Positions 1 to 12,446 of a DNA stretch of 64,000 nucleotides are shown here, piece after piece. The position numbers and the translations under genes are program-made. The stretch comes from Anisakis pegreffii (lineage: Eukaryota; Nematoda; Chromadorea; Rhabditida; Anisakidae). The notes under the pieces are model-generated. The model saw only the letters and a list, made by a program, of their open reading frames with translations. It searched no databases and was not told where the DNA came from. The first letter of the stretch is position 1. The number at the start of each line of letters is the position of its first letter. Location: positions 124,001 through 188,000 of the forward strand of contig JAPYMA010003025.1 of NCBI GenBank assembly GCA_035041965.1, read 5' to 3'.

Positions 1-3000
1 AAGGCTGTGGCCACAACTCATTTCAGAAACGAACCAAACGTATCGATGAGGCGATAAAGGAGGAATGGGGGGAAGACGTTATCTGAGTCGAATAGAATGG
101 AAGTCAGTTCAGTGTGCGCAGATAATGCATCGATTAGCTCAAGACTCGTTAATCCGTGCGGTGACGCAGTGATCAACTGTGCAAACACCTTGACGGGCAT
201 CACTCCCAGATCGGCTTCGATGCGACTGAAGCGACCGTCGAGACCGTTGTGAATCGGTCGATTACCACGCGATAACATCTCATCAACCAACGTTCGGCCA
301 ACGATAAAATTGCAATCACCATTCACCAGCTAAATGCCACTCCTTTATACTAATCATGGAATTGTTTTGTTTTGCCAATTAGTCTCAGTTTTGATGCTGC
401 TGCTGCTGCTGATCAACAGTCTAATTGTGAGCGGAACGCTGCTATTCACCCCTTAGCAAGTTGAAAATTTCGCTAAACTGAAACGGCTAATTCAACGGCT
501 GCTCTTCTTGAAGTTCTACTTCGTAATTTTTTCTACCAGCTTTCGTTTTATTTTAGTGGTACCTGGGAATGGATAAAACCAAACTGAATCCAATTAAGAA
601 GTTTCATTCAGAGGCAAATGCAGATATTTGACTCCAATGGGGAGTTTATAACGATTTTTTCTTTTGGAATTGACGATGAGAGGAAGAATCAATTTTGTTG
701 ACGTCTTACTTGTTGTCTGATCAATCCGAACTGATCAGCAGTCAATTTCCTATCCATGTCAACCACATATTCTTTTAGGTGATCAATAATTTCAGTATCT
801 GTGAAGACGGGTAATTGAAATGATTTTGGTGCAGGCATGAACGGGATTTGGAGTGGCGTTGACGAAGTTGCGATGAGAATCAGATTCGGAAGCATTTTTC
901 TAAATGGTTTATCCAGTGCACTTAGCGCTCGTCCATACTTAATCAAATTTGCGTCATCCAATAGAATGTACAACGGACGATCTAGTTTTTGCAGAAGAGA
1001 CTTGAATATTGAAAGTGTCGTTGATAGATGAAATGAGCACCGCAGCTGTTTCTCATCTTGACCTGACAAATAACACAGCGTTCGACATAAATTATGCCAA
1101 ATTTCATGCGCAAAATTCGATGTATTCGTTAAATTGATGAATCTGCAATTATTGTTACATTGTTATGAGAATGCATTCTTGAGGTAGTTTCCAGAGCTGT
1201 TCCCATCGTAATGATGCATTCACGTTAGCTAGCGATTTGCTGTGAGATTGAAAATAGATGTGTGCAATGAGCTGATCAAATTAAATCATCCACTCAGTTG
1301 ATGAGGACTAAAAGAAGCTTCAACCGTTACCTTGTAATAAGATAACAATCTCTACTTTGCAACATACTATGCAGTTTGCATATCAACGCTGTTTTGCCAC
1401 AAGCATCTGCACCGACAATATGGATATAAGCACTCTTAATCGACTCATCCAACCATGAGTGCATGGCTCCATCAACTTGCGGTCGTTGAATCCATTTGGT
1501 CGGTAACCTTGAGACAGCATAGGATGAATGCATCTCATCATCTATTCTTGCCAATACAGACGCCGAAAATGTAGACGTTGACGGAATTGCCACCGATGAG
1601 ATCACATTCCGCAGTCGATCAACAACCTTAAGTTCAGCATTCAGCTTATTTATTTACTGATCGATACTTCTTTTAAGAAATGTCATTTATTAAATCACTG
1701 CATTTAGCATAAGCAGTCATCATTTGAGTTATTGCTATCATTATTACTTTTGTTATCAACGCTATCAGTTCCGCCACCACATTATCAGCATCATCAACGT
1801 TATCAAACGGTCGATCTTATGACCTAGTCATGAAAGCAAACGGTCGATCTTAAGACCTAGTCATGAAAGCAATATGAAGGCTACTATTAGTTTGAACTCT
1901 CCGATCATAGGCCGTTTCATTAAGTCGGTACTGAGCATCATAGTAATCGCTTCTATTCCGAGATTAAAACAATTACAAATACTTGCAAAACAGGCAATGA
2001 CAGAATACATGGAACTGTGCTCAAATCAACGGTGTAATTATGGTCATCATACAACAGAATGAATGAATTGACCTGATGAGTGAAAGATTGGATATATTTA
2101 TCATGTGCTTTCGTTCGCAGCCACGATTCAATATCATTTCCTTCGTCTAGCTTTATTGTGAGGGATATGGTCGATGCATTCGTACTTGATATTAGATTCT
2201 TCAATTTTTCCATCTTATCATGATTCTCCTCCGTCTCATCCACCCATAAGCCATTTCCATGACCACATCGCATATCTGCTTGATAATGAATCGTTAATGT
2301 CACCACTAGTTTGACTAGAATCGCAATTCACATGCTTGCTAATGCCACTCTCATTAACGATTGTCGAAACTAAGCCCTGTTTTTTTTTGAATATCTCTTA
2401 AATTGAGATATTCTTATGTTTAGCTCTTCTATGAGATCAAACTTTTGGACTGACGCGGAATCGAACTCACGCCTTCTGAACAGATCGGATCCTCAAAGCC
2501 AGCGTTACACCACTACACTATCTGCCCATTGCACAATCATTCTTATTTGATTTAAGTACTATGATATTACTTTTCACTTGAACAGTTGGTTCATCACTTC
2601 AAATTCAATTTTCGGACGCTCGTCCTACATCAAAAAATGATTAGTTAGCTAGCATTATATGTCAGCTTTTCGCGCTAGTCGTGACAACGATGATGTTGTT
2701 ATCAATTCCACTGAAGTTAGCAACAATATTATTATCTTTCCAGTCACTGCTCATGTCAATATTGTCCGCAGGCTAAAACCACGACTAACATCATCAACCA
2801 GAAATTCAATTTCATTTTTACTTTTTTGCTTAAAAATGCAAAATGTGTGCGATAACACACGCTCCAAGTTCTTTTTGATAATTTCAACTTGCGACAGAAT
2901 CCATTTTGCAGTCAATGTAAATTTTAGTTGACAATTTGAGATGATTTGATGGAACGAAATCGTTGGAACCTTCAAATCGTCGCATTATAAAAGTTGTATT

Positions 3001-4288
3001 CTGCGGTTTATTAAGCGCGCATCTTGTTATCAGTTCAGTTGTTGAGCAAAAAAATCGCCTCTGTCGTTTCGGGCTCACTTGATTTATAATGCCGTCTTCG
3101 AACGCCTAAAACGTTTGAGTGAAAACTTATTCTCAGAATCATCAGTTCTGATAGAACCCTTTAAAGAGCTTATTGAGTATTTGGCAGTGATTTCAATGGG
3201 TTGGTGAGAAAAATTCAATTTGCTCAATTACGTCCGTCCGCACTGATGATAGTACTCTTCACTTGAACAGTTGGTTCATCACTTCAAATTCAATTTTCGG
3301 ACCTTCTACTTCAAAAAATGATTAGTGATAAATCAAATGTCAAACGAAGTAATTTTTTTCGTCGCCCGAAAGCCATTCGCTTTTTTTGGTGGTGAGAATT
3401 GTCAATTGCTTAAATCAACTGCAAAATTCCAGCTGAACGCAGATTCTATTGAACGACACTTTTTGGTCAAACGTTACTAAAATAATCGCCGTATACGAAC
3501 TTGTTTAGCACCATTTTGTATCACAGTAAGCAGCGCATCTCGTTCCGTCGGATCAATTGTGATTCCCTCGTAAACGATACTGGTTTGGATTACGGCTCTT
3601 GTCCAATTCGTAATATTTGTCCAACAATCGGACGTCTGTTTAAGAAAAAACGATTTTATAATAACAAAATAACTTCAATTATGCAAGTATGATGCAGTTT
3701 TCAATATCATTCCATGATTAGGCATCGATATTTCGCACCAATGATTCGATCACAATGAAGCTTTTGTACAGAGTTTCATTTGCTTAGTCGAGGGATTCCT
3801 TGAAATCTAACAGAATCCTACCATTGGATGCTTCAAAAGCTGACGTTCGAATGGAATCGAATTCTGTCTCTCGCATCTCCATTGGCAATGCGCAATCTCC
3901 ATATCTATCACCGAGAAAGCACTGAAAATTTTGATTTGAACAACAAGTGATCTAACTATGATCAGGTTGCCTTGAACCGTCAAGATTTTTCATTTGATGC
4001 GCTTCTCCAACGATTGAGACAAAGAAGCAGCTTTTCAGCTGAACTTCCACTTAAAAGGATTTCACGGTGCTAAAAGATCAAAGTGGCTAGTAAACGGTAT
4101 GAACGAACGACACACTATCAGGTAAGAGGCCGGCTTGTCGAGCAGTTCCATAACCGTACAGATTTCACACCTCTCGAATGCTTCTAAATTCGGCTTTAGA
4201 ATTTCCAAGTCAACACCCATTTGCACCGCGTACTGTTGTATTTCAGGCAGAACGTCGTCAAACATCGCTCGTTGCTCCCATTCAAATT
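1..4288 (-). CDS. STAND/NACHT-type ATPase of the NWD1/QUI-1/NPHP3 group, partial, continues past the left edge
   Basis: Minus-strand exons I can support: about 4116-4288, 1983 to about 2288, 1331-1626, 710-1142 and about 35-329. Exons 1983, 1331, 710 and 35-329 join in phase. The first exon (DDVLPEIQQYAVQMGVDLEI) resembles the N-terminal effector-like region of NWD1/NPHP3 proteins. The 1331-1626 exon carries a Walker A motif, GADACGKT. The 710-1142 exon carries a Walker B motif, PLYILLDDA, followed by the sensor-like LPNLILIATSS. The 35-329 exon has the post-NACHT motif SPHGLTSLELIDALS and PPFLLYRL, typical of the family. The family couples nucleotide-driven assembly to C-terminal WD40 or TPR repeats; those would lie left of the window. 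If the TGA at 18-20 were the true stop, the protein would lack them, but a donor at 35 (G then GTTCGT) makes continuation likelier. The start codon and the exons between 2288 and 4116 are not resolved. Family placement is good; the exact orthologue is uncertain. Confidence 0.72.
393..411. repeat. CTG/CAG trinucleotide run
   Basis: A short run of TGC/CTG units, about six repeats, inside the intron between two exons of the NACHT ATPase gene. A similar run lies at about 21557-21575. It is non-coding here. Confidence 0.7.
1805..1872. repeat. Two-copy 33-bp tandem duplication
   Basis: The segment starting AACGGTCGATCTTATGACC is followed 33 bases later by the same sequence with one change (TTATG to TTAAG). 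It lies in the intron between the exons at 1331-1626 and 1983-2288 of the NACHT ATPase gene. No function is evident. Confidence 0.8.
2447..2526 (-). other. Degenerate tRNA-like sequence with Pol III A and B boxes
   Basis: Read on the minus strand, the segment starts GGCAGATAGTGTAGTGG and ends GAGTTCGATTCC plus 12 bases. It contains an A box (TAGTGTAGTGG, fits TRGYNNANNNG) and a B box (GTTCGATTC), at tRNA spacing with room for a variable arm. The acceptor and T stems pair poorly: only the first two acceptor pairs hold, and GTGAG faces CCGCG in the T arm. No anticodon stem forms cleanly. I read it as a tRNA pseudogene or the head of an old SINE, not a working tRNA. It sits in an intron of the NACHT ATPase gene on the same strand. 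Confidence 0.5.
2559..2645. repeat. Dispersed repeat, copy 1 of about 85 bp
   Basis: This segment matches 3242-3325 closely over its whole length, including TTCACTTGAACAGTTGGTTC and the run TCAAAAAATGATTAGT. The copies differ by a small indel near 2617 (GCTCGTCCTACA against CTTCTACT) and a few substitutions. Both lie in introns of the NACHT ATPase gene. Likely a mobile-element fragment or a local duplication. Confidence 0.75.
3242..3325. repeat. Dispersed repeat, copy 2 of about 85 bp
   Basis: Direct-orientation partner of the copy at 2559-2645, about 680 bases downstream. No open reading frame or terminal inverted repeat was seen. Confidence 0.75.
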
Positions 4289-4540
4289 CTGCATTCAAAT
4301 CAATTAGCAGCTAGCTCCATGCAATCTGTTAGACGTGCTCGCATCACATAGCAATTTTTCTGCTTTCATCAAATCGAAATTGACACACGAAATTGTGCAT
4401 TTGAAATTCAATATTGCATGCTTGAAATTCCTGTGTTCGATTGCTTTTGGCACGTCTAAATGTTGTACCTTTTGAAAATTCACTTCAAAATCAATTGAAC
4501 CTCCGAAAAAACGAACCTTGTTGAGATGGAACCACAATGA

Positions 4541-7500
4541 TGAACCTGATCAGCTGTAGTGGATAGGCGATTCTGGAGGTTGTTGCGACAGACTGACGTG
4601 ATACTCGCCTTTGTGGAGTGGTCATCATATTATCATTTCGAAACATCTTTCTTATAATGCTTGTTGGTTTGTCTATTAAAGATGGAGCTGAAGCGCATTA
4701 ACTTTGAATTTCTTATTTTGTTTTATATCAATTCCAATTATAGTTAGGTGTTTTGATCACTAAAGCCGAGTAAAAGTCTATCATTGATCAGTGTCAAATA
4801 GGTCTGTGAAGCAGACTAATTCCGAGCGATGCATAATGTCTTCTTTTTTTGTTTTGTTGAATTTCAGCTAACCGTTTCGATGAATCGATCACTTTCTACT
4901 TTTTCAAGCGAATTACAATCAGCATTCTATCATCACCATCCTAATTACTCGTTGTTTGGACCGGTTGTTCATGCATCAACAAAGATCAGACTGTAGCAGA
5001 GCGTGATTTCATCGCACCTACACACATCAATTTTCCAAGTTGTTTTTATCAGAAACCTGAAGCGAGAAAGCCTTTAGCAAGCAAAAATGATCAAAATTTT
5101 TTGCGTGTAGCAGTTGCTACAATACATAACCAGTTGCTTAGCTGAAGTGTAAAGTAGAATGTGTGTAATTATTCACTGACACTAGTTCATGACTGACTGG
5201 CGAACATTGAAAAATAACCTGACAACGATTGATGTACACAAAACAAAGACAACACATCGGGCAATTGAAATCTTACCGAGCAGCCGGGCGTTTCCTAATC
5301 TATCGACTGCATATCATGAAACATTCACATGAAGCGATCAGACATGGAGTTACGTTTACTGTTTTCTAATCCTTTCTTGAATTTCATTCACACAAATTGA
5401 ATATCTGAAATGTCATCAGCAAAACTGAAAAATTTGCAGCGAAATTTATTCGACATAGAGCACAGAGAATGTGATTAGCATTGATCACTGGGCACGACGA
5501 TACTGTTCAGTGCAACATTCATTTGCCACTGTCGTTACTCCTTCAGAAATGTAGACACCTAATTAATCCTCAAAGCTCTTTCGATATCTCGCAATTCTCA
5601 GCGTGGTTTGGGTTGCTGAAAGGACTGCATTCTAGATAAATCCAAGAATTTAGCGGCTAAAGCGATGATAAAAATAATGAAAAACGTTCCAACTGAGTAA
5701 AATCTCCTCAGTCGGAATTCCGCCCAACAATTCGTCCAGCTACAATCAGATTGAAAACAGAAAGATGCAATTCGATAGAACAATTCGATCTTTCAAATTC
5801 TCTTCAAGCATTTTTGAATAGATTTCATTTCATGTAGAATTCAGTACTTCATGCAGATATCTCCAATTCAACTCGCTATGCGCTACTGGGTGAAACACTC
5901 AGGGAAATCCGATCAAATAGCACTAGTAACGCCAAAGCGCTAGAATCCATCCTGAATGGACTGTTCTTTCGAATGGAGAATAGCTAGAATGAATGAACAC
6001 AACGCATATGGAGACTGAGAAATGCAGCAATTTCGTGTGACAACAAGCTTGAGCAAACAATTGAACACTGCTACTCTACTTAACAATCGCATGAGAAAAT
6101 TTCCAGCAGCAGCAAAATGGACGACTGCTCATTAACTTTATTGGAAATACTATCATCATCAATTGTTTATATGTAAAGACTTGGAAGATTGCTCTGTGTG
6201 ACAACGTTAACGTGTCAATGCAATTAAGATTCAAACTCAACACGTTCATAGTTTGTGAATCAATCTGTAGAAAGCTTTCAGCATTTAACATTTTTTACGC
6301 CGTCGCCTATAATTCTCAGATTAAGCGTACTCAAAATGAACTCAAATGAAAATGATCCCATTGAAATGTACAAAGCAGATTAAAAAAATCACTAAGATAT
6401 ACGACGCCGAAATGCAACCGCAAGTAATTTGTTTATGCAACAAATAGACCGAAAAAAGCCATCAGTTAAGGATCACTCTCATTTCTGAACATGGCGCACA
6501 TTCATGCTCAGGTCACGTACTAGTAGATGGTGAATTCTATGATTTGAGAAGTTAGATGCACAAAAATAAGAGAGTGTGAATGTGAGAAAGAATTCCGACT
6601 AAACTGGGAGCAGATGTCGAGAAATCAGGTCTCTGGAAGCATTCTTCTCATCATGACCATAACTCATATCTGATGTCGAAAAACCAATGCTAACATCACA
6701 TTCATCACTCTTTGCATTACGGCTTTGAGCAAACATCATTCATATGTAGTGATCACTTTCAGACGTAGTCGAGTTTGCTTATTCTGATTTAAGCGAAAAA
6801 TACTTTGAAATTATTCACACTAAACAGTGCATTTTAGTACTACGAGAACGTTATCATGTAAACGGATATCGAAATGCATTCGGCTTGCACTCGATAAACG
6901 AATTAATAAGATGAATGTACAATAAAAATGAGTTAATTGAATAATCGATGCATCCACTCGATGTTCATTCAATGCTGCATAATATCGTTTTGCTCTGATT
7001 TTAGAATCCATTTAATTGAGAAAGAAAATTCGAGTTCCATTGCTTGAGGAAAAAGTAAAATCCCAAATCGATCTTTAAATGTCGACTTTTTGGATTCATC
7101 AAAATTCACCAAGAGATTGACCAAACTACTGAACTAATTCGTAGAAGAGAACCTAAGTAAATTCATTGCGTGCTAGGCAAAGCATTCGGTCATCTCTTTT
7201 GAAAGCGAACGATTTCTAAATTCTTCTGACAAAAAAGTTTTCTCCAGAAAAAAAAGCTGTTAGGCTGCCGTACATTCAGGATTCATTCCCATCTCTGAAT
7301 GGTTCTGGCACAGTGACGACGGTTATTAAAATGTTTTGAACGAAACAACGTTCCAATAGGGTGATGATCGCTGATCAAGACAATCACTGCGATCACTTTA
7401 AACACTACCATTCCTGCTGCTAGCCATGTGTGTATAAGAGATTGTTGTGTTACGACCAAAATAATTCTTGAAAAACACCGGACAAGAGAGAGGTAGGCGA

Positions 7501-10500
7501 GCTTAATCGGGCGTGCTAGTGGCCAGAAGAACTTCAAAGTGATGTCGCTCATACAAATGCACATTTTCTGCACATTCGTCTGGCTTCATGTAAACATTAA
7601 TAATAAAGTGACCTGATTGAATTACGATCAAATACGGATAAATGTAATCAAAATACTTGCAAGAAACGTTGAGTTGCGTTCACAGCATCAGTTTTGAACA
7701 AGAAACAATGATTAGAAGCGAATGGGGATAAACAGGTATCGTGAAATCAAATGAAACGAGCATAAATTATTGCGTAACGCGCAAATTTATAATGAGATAA
7801 ATACAGATCTACGTAGGTGCGTACCAATTACCTAGACGTGTGCATGTGTGAGATGATAAAGCTGAAATGTTAGTAGTTGGTGGATTTGATATATCCATAC
7901 GCAAAGCATGGCTATGCTAAGATATGCAACATGCATAGAGCATGCTTTAAAGCGTGGAAGATCTTTCAGTCATTTCATTCTTGCGTTCATTATTTCGTGC
8001 ACGACGACGTTACATTACACGATATCGTATTATTGATAGAAACGGCTAGATCTATGGCTGGAGGCATGGTAGATATAAGCGGATATGGATATGAAGTATG
8101 TGTGTGTGCATGTTGATGGATTTGGAATGACGTAAATTGGAATCGAAGGGACTGAACGATAATTAAAATTGTGTCTGAGCACTGACCAACCAACCAAGAA
8201 CACAGGAGCATACCGCGCATTCCACGGGATGAATGCTCATTGCGATTATGACAACTTAAACGATTGCTAGGTTTGTTATTATCAGTGCAGCTGGCAATCA
8301 CAATTATAGGTCTAATGTTTTTTCATCTCACATTGAATATCTATCTACTAAAGTCAAAAAGCTTGAAGATTCACATTTCAAGATGTTCACTCGAAATATT
8401 CAGTTACGTATTTATCATAATCAACAGTTAGCAAGCGAGTTTATCCTAATGCGTTAAATTCTTTGTTTAGCTGAAAATCGTTTTTGAAGCGTTTATAAAT
8501 AAACAATGCTCGAGTAGACTTGGCAATTTACATTTCAATAATCAAGCAGAAACAATGATTGCAACACTTGGGTTGTGGTGAGGAGTGTATTATAGGAAAT
8601 AATCGTCGTCAGATCGGTGGAGAAATAAAATAGAGTTAATTCCACTAATAGAATACATGACTGAATTTTTGTGAAATTATAACTGGATCTCCCGAAAATA
8701 CAGAACAAATTTTATGTCTAGAAATCTGTTCTGAAAGCACTACGAATAAATTAGATAGTGAGTCACGGCTGGAATAACTGTTTGAATGACGTGGGATAAG
8801 TTGATGAAGCATCGACTTCAAGGACGCGATATGCGTACATAAATGGATGGAGAAACGATTGATTAGATTCATTTTTCATAGTCTTGCTCTCTTCTGAACA
8901 GACAGACGGATATAGGAAGGGTTGGACTTGTTGTTAAAGAGCAGAATGTTGCATACCGAGGATTTGAACAAGCAGAAGGTTACTGAACAGAATGCATGAA
9001 TCAGGTGCAAAATGTTGAATGAAAAGCATCACAAACAATTAAAACGAAGTGAAAGATTGTTGACATTTCGAACAACGCTAAATTATGACTGTTACATCGA
9101 CTAATTTAATGACAATTAATAAGATTTCGACGAGTCGGGCAGTTAGAAATTAATTTATTAAATGGAAATTCAAATGAATGTGGCATACAACGATTATGTT
9201 CTCAGCGATGGACGTCATTTAATAAAAGATACTCATCGATCATCTCTTTTAATCGAGAATAATTCATGGAAAATTCAGGAAACACGAGACGTTGCACTGG
9301 ATTATATGAAAAGTTGTGACGCTAATATGCGTTTTCTTCCTAACATTATTCGAATGACTACGTAAAAAAATCACTCGCTGTTGGCTTAGTAGCAGCACTG
9401 AAAACTGCCTTTTAGAAAAACGAATACGAGAAATAATTGAGATGTTCAACATTTTCACTATTCATTCTCGTTTAGGACTTCCTATTTCCTATCTCTTGAG
9501 TATTGCAAATGAGCTTCTATATTAAAAAATGCACTCGTGACAGCTACAATATGAGTATCAAATTCCCCGATAAATTCGCTTGATATTCAGGTCGTCTGTT
9601 TAATAATGCAGTTTATTTGAACAAACTTGTCGAAGCTGAACACAAACTTCAATCGGTGATATTTATGTCAACAACGCACAATGCTCGCCGACGATATGGA
9701 ACAGTTTTTTTTCTTGAAAGAAAATGAATATGATGATTCGTTTCATAATATTCTCATAACGATATAACAATTTTTAAGATGTGTCAACTTCCGAAACGGT
9801 TTACTTGAGCGTTCTATGCAACTATTGCTCTAGTTACACACATCTATCCAGTTGCGTTTATCACTACTAAAATTACAAACTGCTACTTCGGATATACCAA
9901 GCAATCATTTTTTCAGAGGGAAACTTTCATCGATCGCTCCATTTTGACTCGTCCTACTCAAATTTCTCACTCCCTCATCATTCAGTGAACAAAATATAAA
10001 AGTGCCTTCCATGAATGATTCAATAACAAATTGTTGTTTACTGCGTAACGTGATATCGCTGAAAATACCTAATATCGAAATAAGAAAGTGAATTAGAAAG
10101 CAGTAGTAGACAATAGCAAATACTTTTTTTACGAGGGTGACAAACAACTTCAGTTAACCGAGTAAGACAAAAGAAATGACTCGAAAATGCAGTACTAATC
10201 ATCTTCAACTTCTCTTTTTTTCATGAAATTATTATCATCTTTCTAGGCTAGTGGTTTTCATGAAAAGAGGACGGGTGCAGCGGAGGGTGGAACCCTGTCT
10301 TGGGATGATATAATTAGATGATGCCAGGTGAGAAACTAATGAGGCAGGCGAATCACTGTTGGCTAATTTTTTCTGCCATTATTTGGCTATATTCATCCAA
10401 AAATGTTTTCAAAATGTTTGTTTGATCACATACAATTGTTTGATCACATCGTTTAATGTAATCGACCACGCAACAAATTTCACGGTCAGCATCTGAATTT

Positions 10501-12446
10501 CTTAGTTTCTTCTAAATTCTCGCATGAAACATTGATTCTTGCTTGGTTGCCGAATGAGAAGGAGAATTATGATCACATAAATTCTTGAAAGGAGAAATCA
10601 CATTATGTCATATGATTCAAGTGGAATGAGTGCAAAGTGCATGAGCATATGAATCATCGCGTTTTTTTGGGACAACTAATAGAATATTATTTTCATTTCA
10701 TTCAGCTCATTAATGTAATATCATTACTGATGTGAAATATCCGACGGAAAGTGAGTCATTTACATGCAAAAACTTCAGTAGTCTGTAAAGTTTCAGTGTT
10801 CTAGACGCAGTCGTTCAAGGCGACAACGAAGAAAGGATTAGAAAACTGATGAGTTTTGAAGCAGATGCATGACGATGCGATGATGTTTACGAAGCGTTTT
10901 AGCATAATTATGGCTTGAGCAGTCGTCGAGTGCAGTCGAAGTGGAGATGAAGGAATCATTAACGAGTCGGATATGAGTTTTTAGATAACGTGATAACAAG
11001 CATGAGAACCACTGCAAACAAATGAGCAACAGAGCGAACGTTCGGAAGTGATATTGTTTGTGATTCGTTATTATTCATAACTATTTTATTTACTTTTAAT
11101 TGAGATCACTTTCATGAATTATTGATGCAATCACGGTTGTTTTGAGTACGCAAATGTATAATTATCAAACATATTTGAAGCTGATTCAAAATTCAGTGAA
11201 CCTCGTGATTGTATTATACTATGCAGTAAACACATTAATGTCCACTACCAACATCCAGCGATGTATCAAACTCAAACATTCCATTACTCATAAAACGCTC
11301 GACTTACGTCAATGGCCCAGCATCACAAGGAGAATTCACCTACAAGGTTAACAAGACAACAAATGAAAGAAAAATCGTCAAGAATGGAAAATCTATTGAA
11401 CAGATGAAAGTAACAAATCGGAATGGAACTATATTCCAGAATTAAGTCGGAGACAATTGCGCAAAAAATCGAACCATTTGGTTTATTCGTTAGGACTATT
11501 CAAGCAATCGAAGTATTTGATCTTTACGGTCTTCTTCATGGATCACTTGAACGTGCAAATGAAATACAGTTTCATCTTATATGAAAGCCAGTAGTTTCTT
11601 CAGTTCATCATTCCGTGATATCCGCGTGTTAGCATAATACTAAATCATGCCTTAGAGGTTCGAGAAAAAAATTTTGAAAAATACAAATGGTTCGATGAAA
11701 CTGCATTTCGGTTGGCGAGCGAACATTCAAAAGAATTGCTTCATGTATGTATGTAATACTCTGTGAAATACTTACTCGTATGTTCAGTTACTTCTAATTC
11801 AATTCATTCACATTCACTTGTTTATATTGTCAATTAATTAAGGAAGGAATGCAGCGATACGTGTATCTCGCTATTTTTTGTGGATATGTACAAGCGCTGA
11901 TACACTCGTTGGCTTATATCTTACGCACAGAGCTTTTTTTTTGCTGTTGAGGATGGTGTTCTTGAATGGAATGGAATGTGTGTTCTCGTAGTGAGTTGCG
12001 ATCGGGCATATTGTCTGCACAAAGAGTTATCAATCGGAATGTGGTAATATCGAATTGCGCACGCGTTGTGCTATTTTAGTATTCGATGAAACGCTCTCTA
12101 TTGTTTAGCAGCATTGTAGCGTATCGTAGCAATCGTAAGGATAAATTAGATAGAACATTTGCAATGAATGTGCTGCTGAAGCAGCAAGTGGATGGATTTG
12201 CACGATCAGCAGCTTTCATTCTACGTTAATTTTTCACACATCAACCTACTTTAGAGCGCATATACGCATTGGTGCGGATGTGCTGCTGGCTGTAACCAAC
12301 AAGTTTATAACAAGCACATATTGTTTGCAAAGAGACGGACGGTTTAAGATGAAACGATAGTCTTTTCGATGCGATTTCATCGGATCCAAGTTAAAGTCAG
12401 CTTAACAGCGCTAGCAACTGTTAGTTAAGCAACTTATCACGATAAT
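4541..12446. other. Long stretch with no supported gene
   Basis: AT-rich sequence on both strands with only short, low-complexity or hydrophobic open frames lacking matching splice sites. The two least bad are minus-strand frames at 5598-5783 (a hydrophobic patch near its end) and 7283-7573. Neither has a recognisable domain. Upstream exons of the NACHT ATPase gene, which runs leftward, could be hidden here, as could the promoter of the plus-strand gene that starts at 12447. Confidence 0.5.

Noticed and set aside
710..1626. ORC5-like replication ATPase
   Set aside because: The Walker motifs first suggested ORC5, but the exons at 35-329 and 4116-4288 fit the NWD/NPHP3 layout instead.
7283..7573. 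96-codon minus-strand hydrophobic frame
   Set aside because: No splice context, no recognisable domain, and composition like the surrounding AT-rich DNA.
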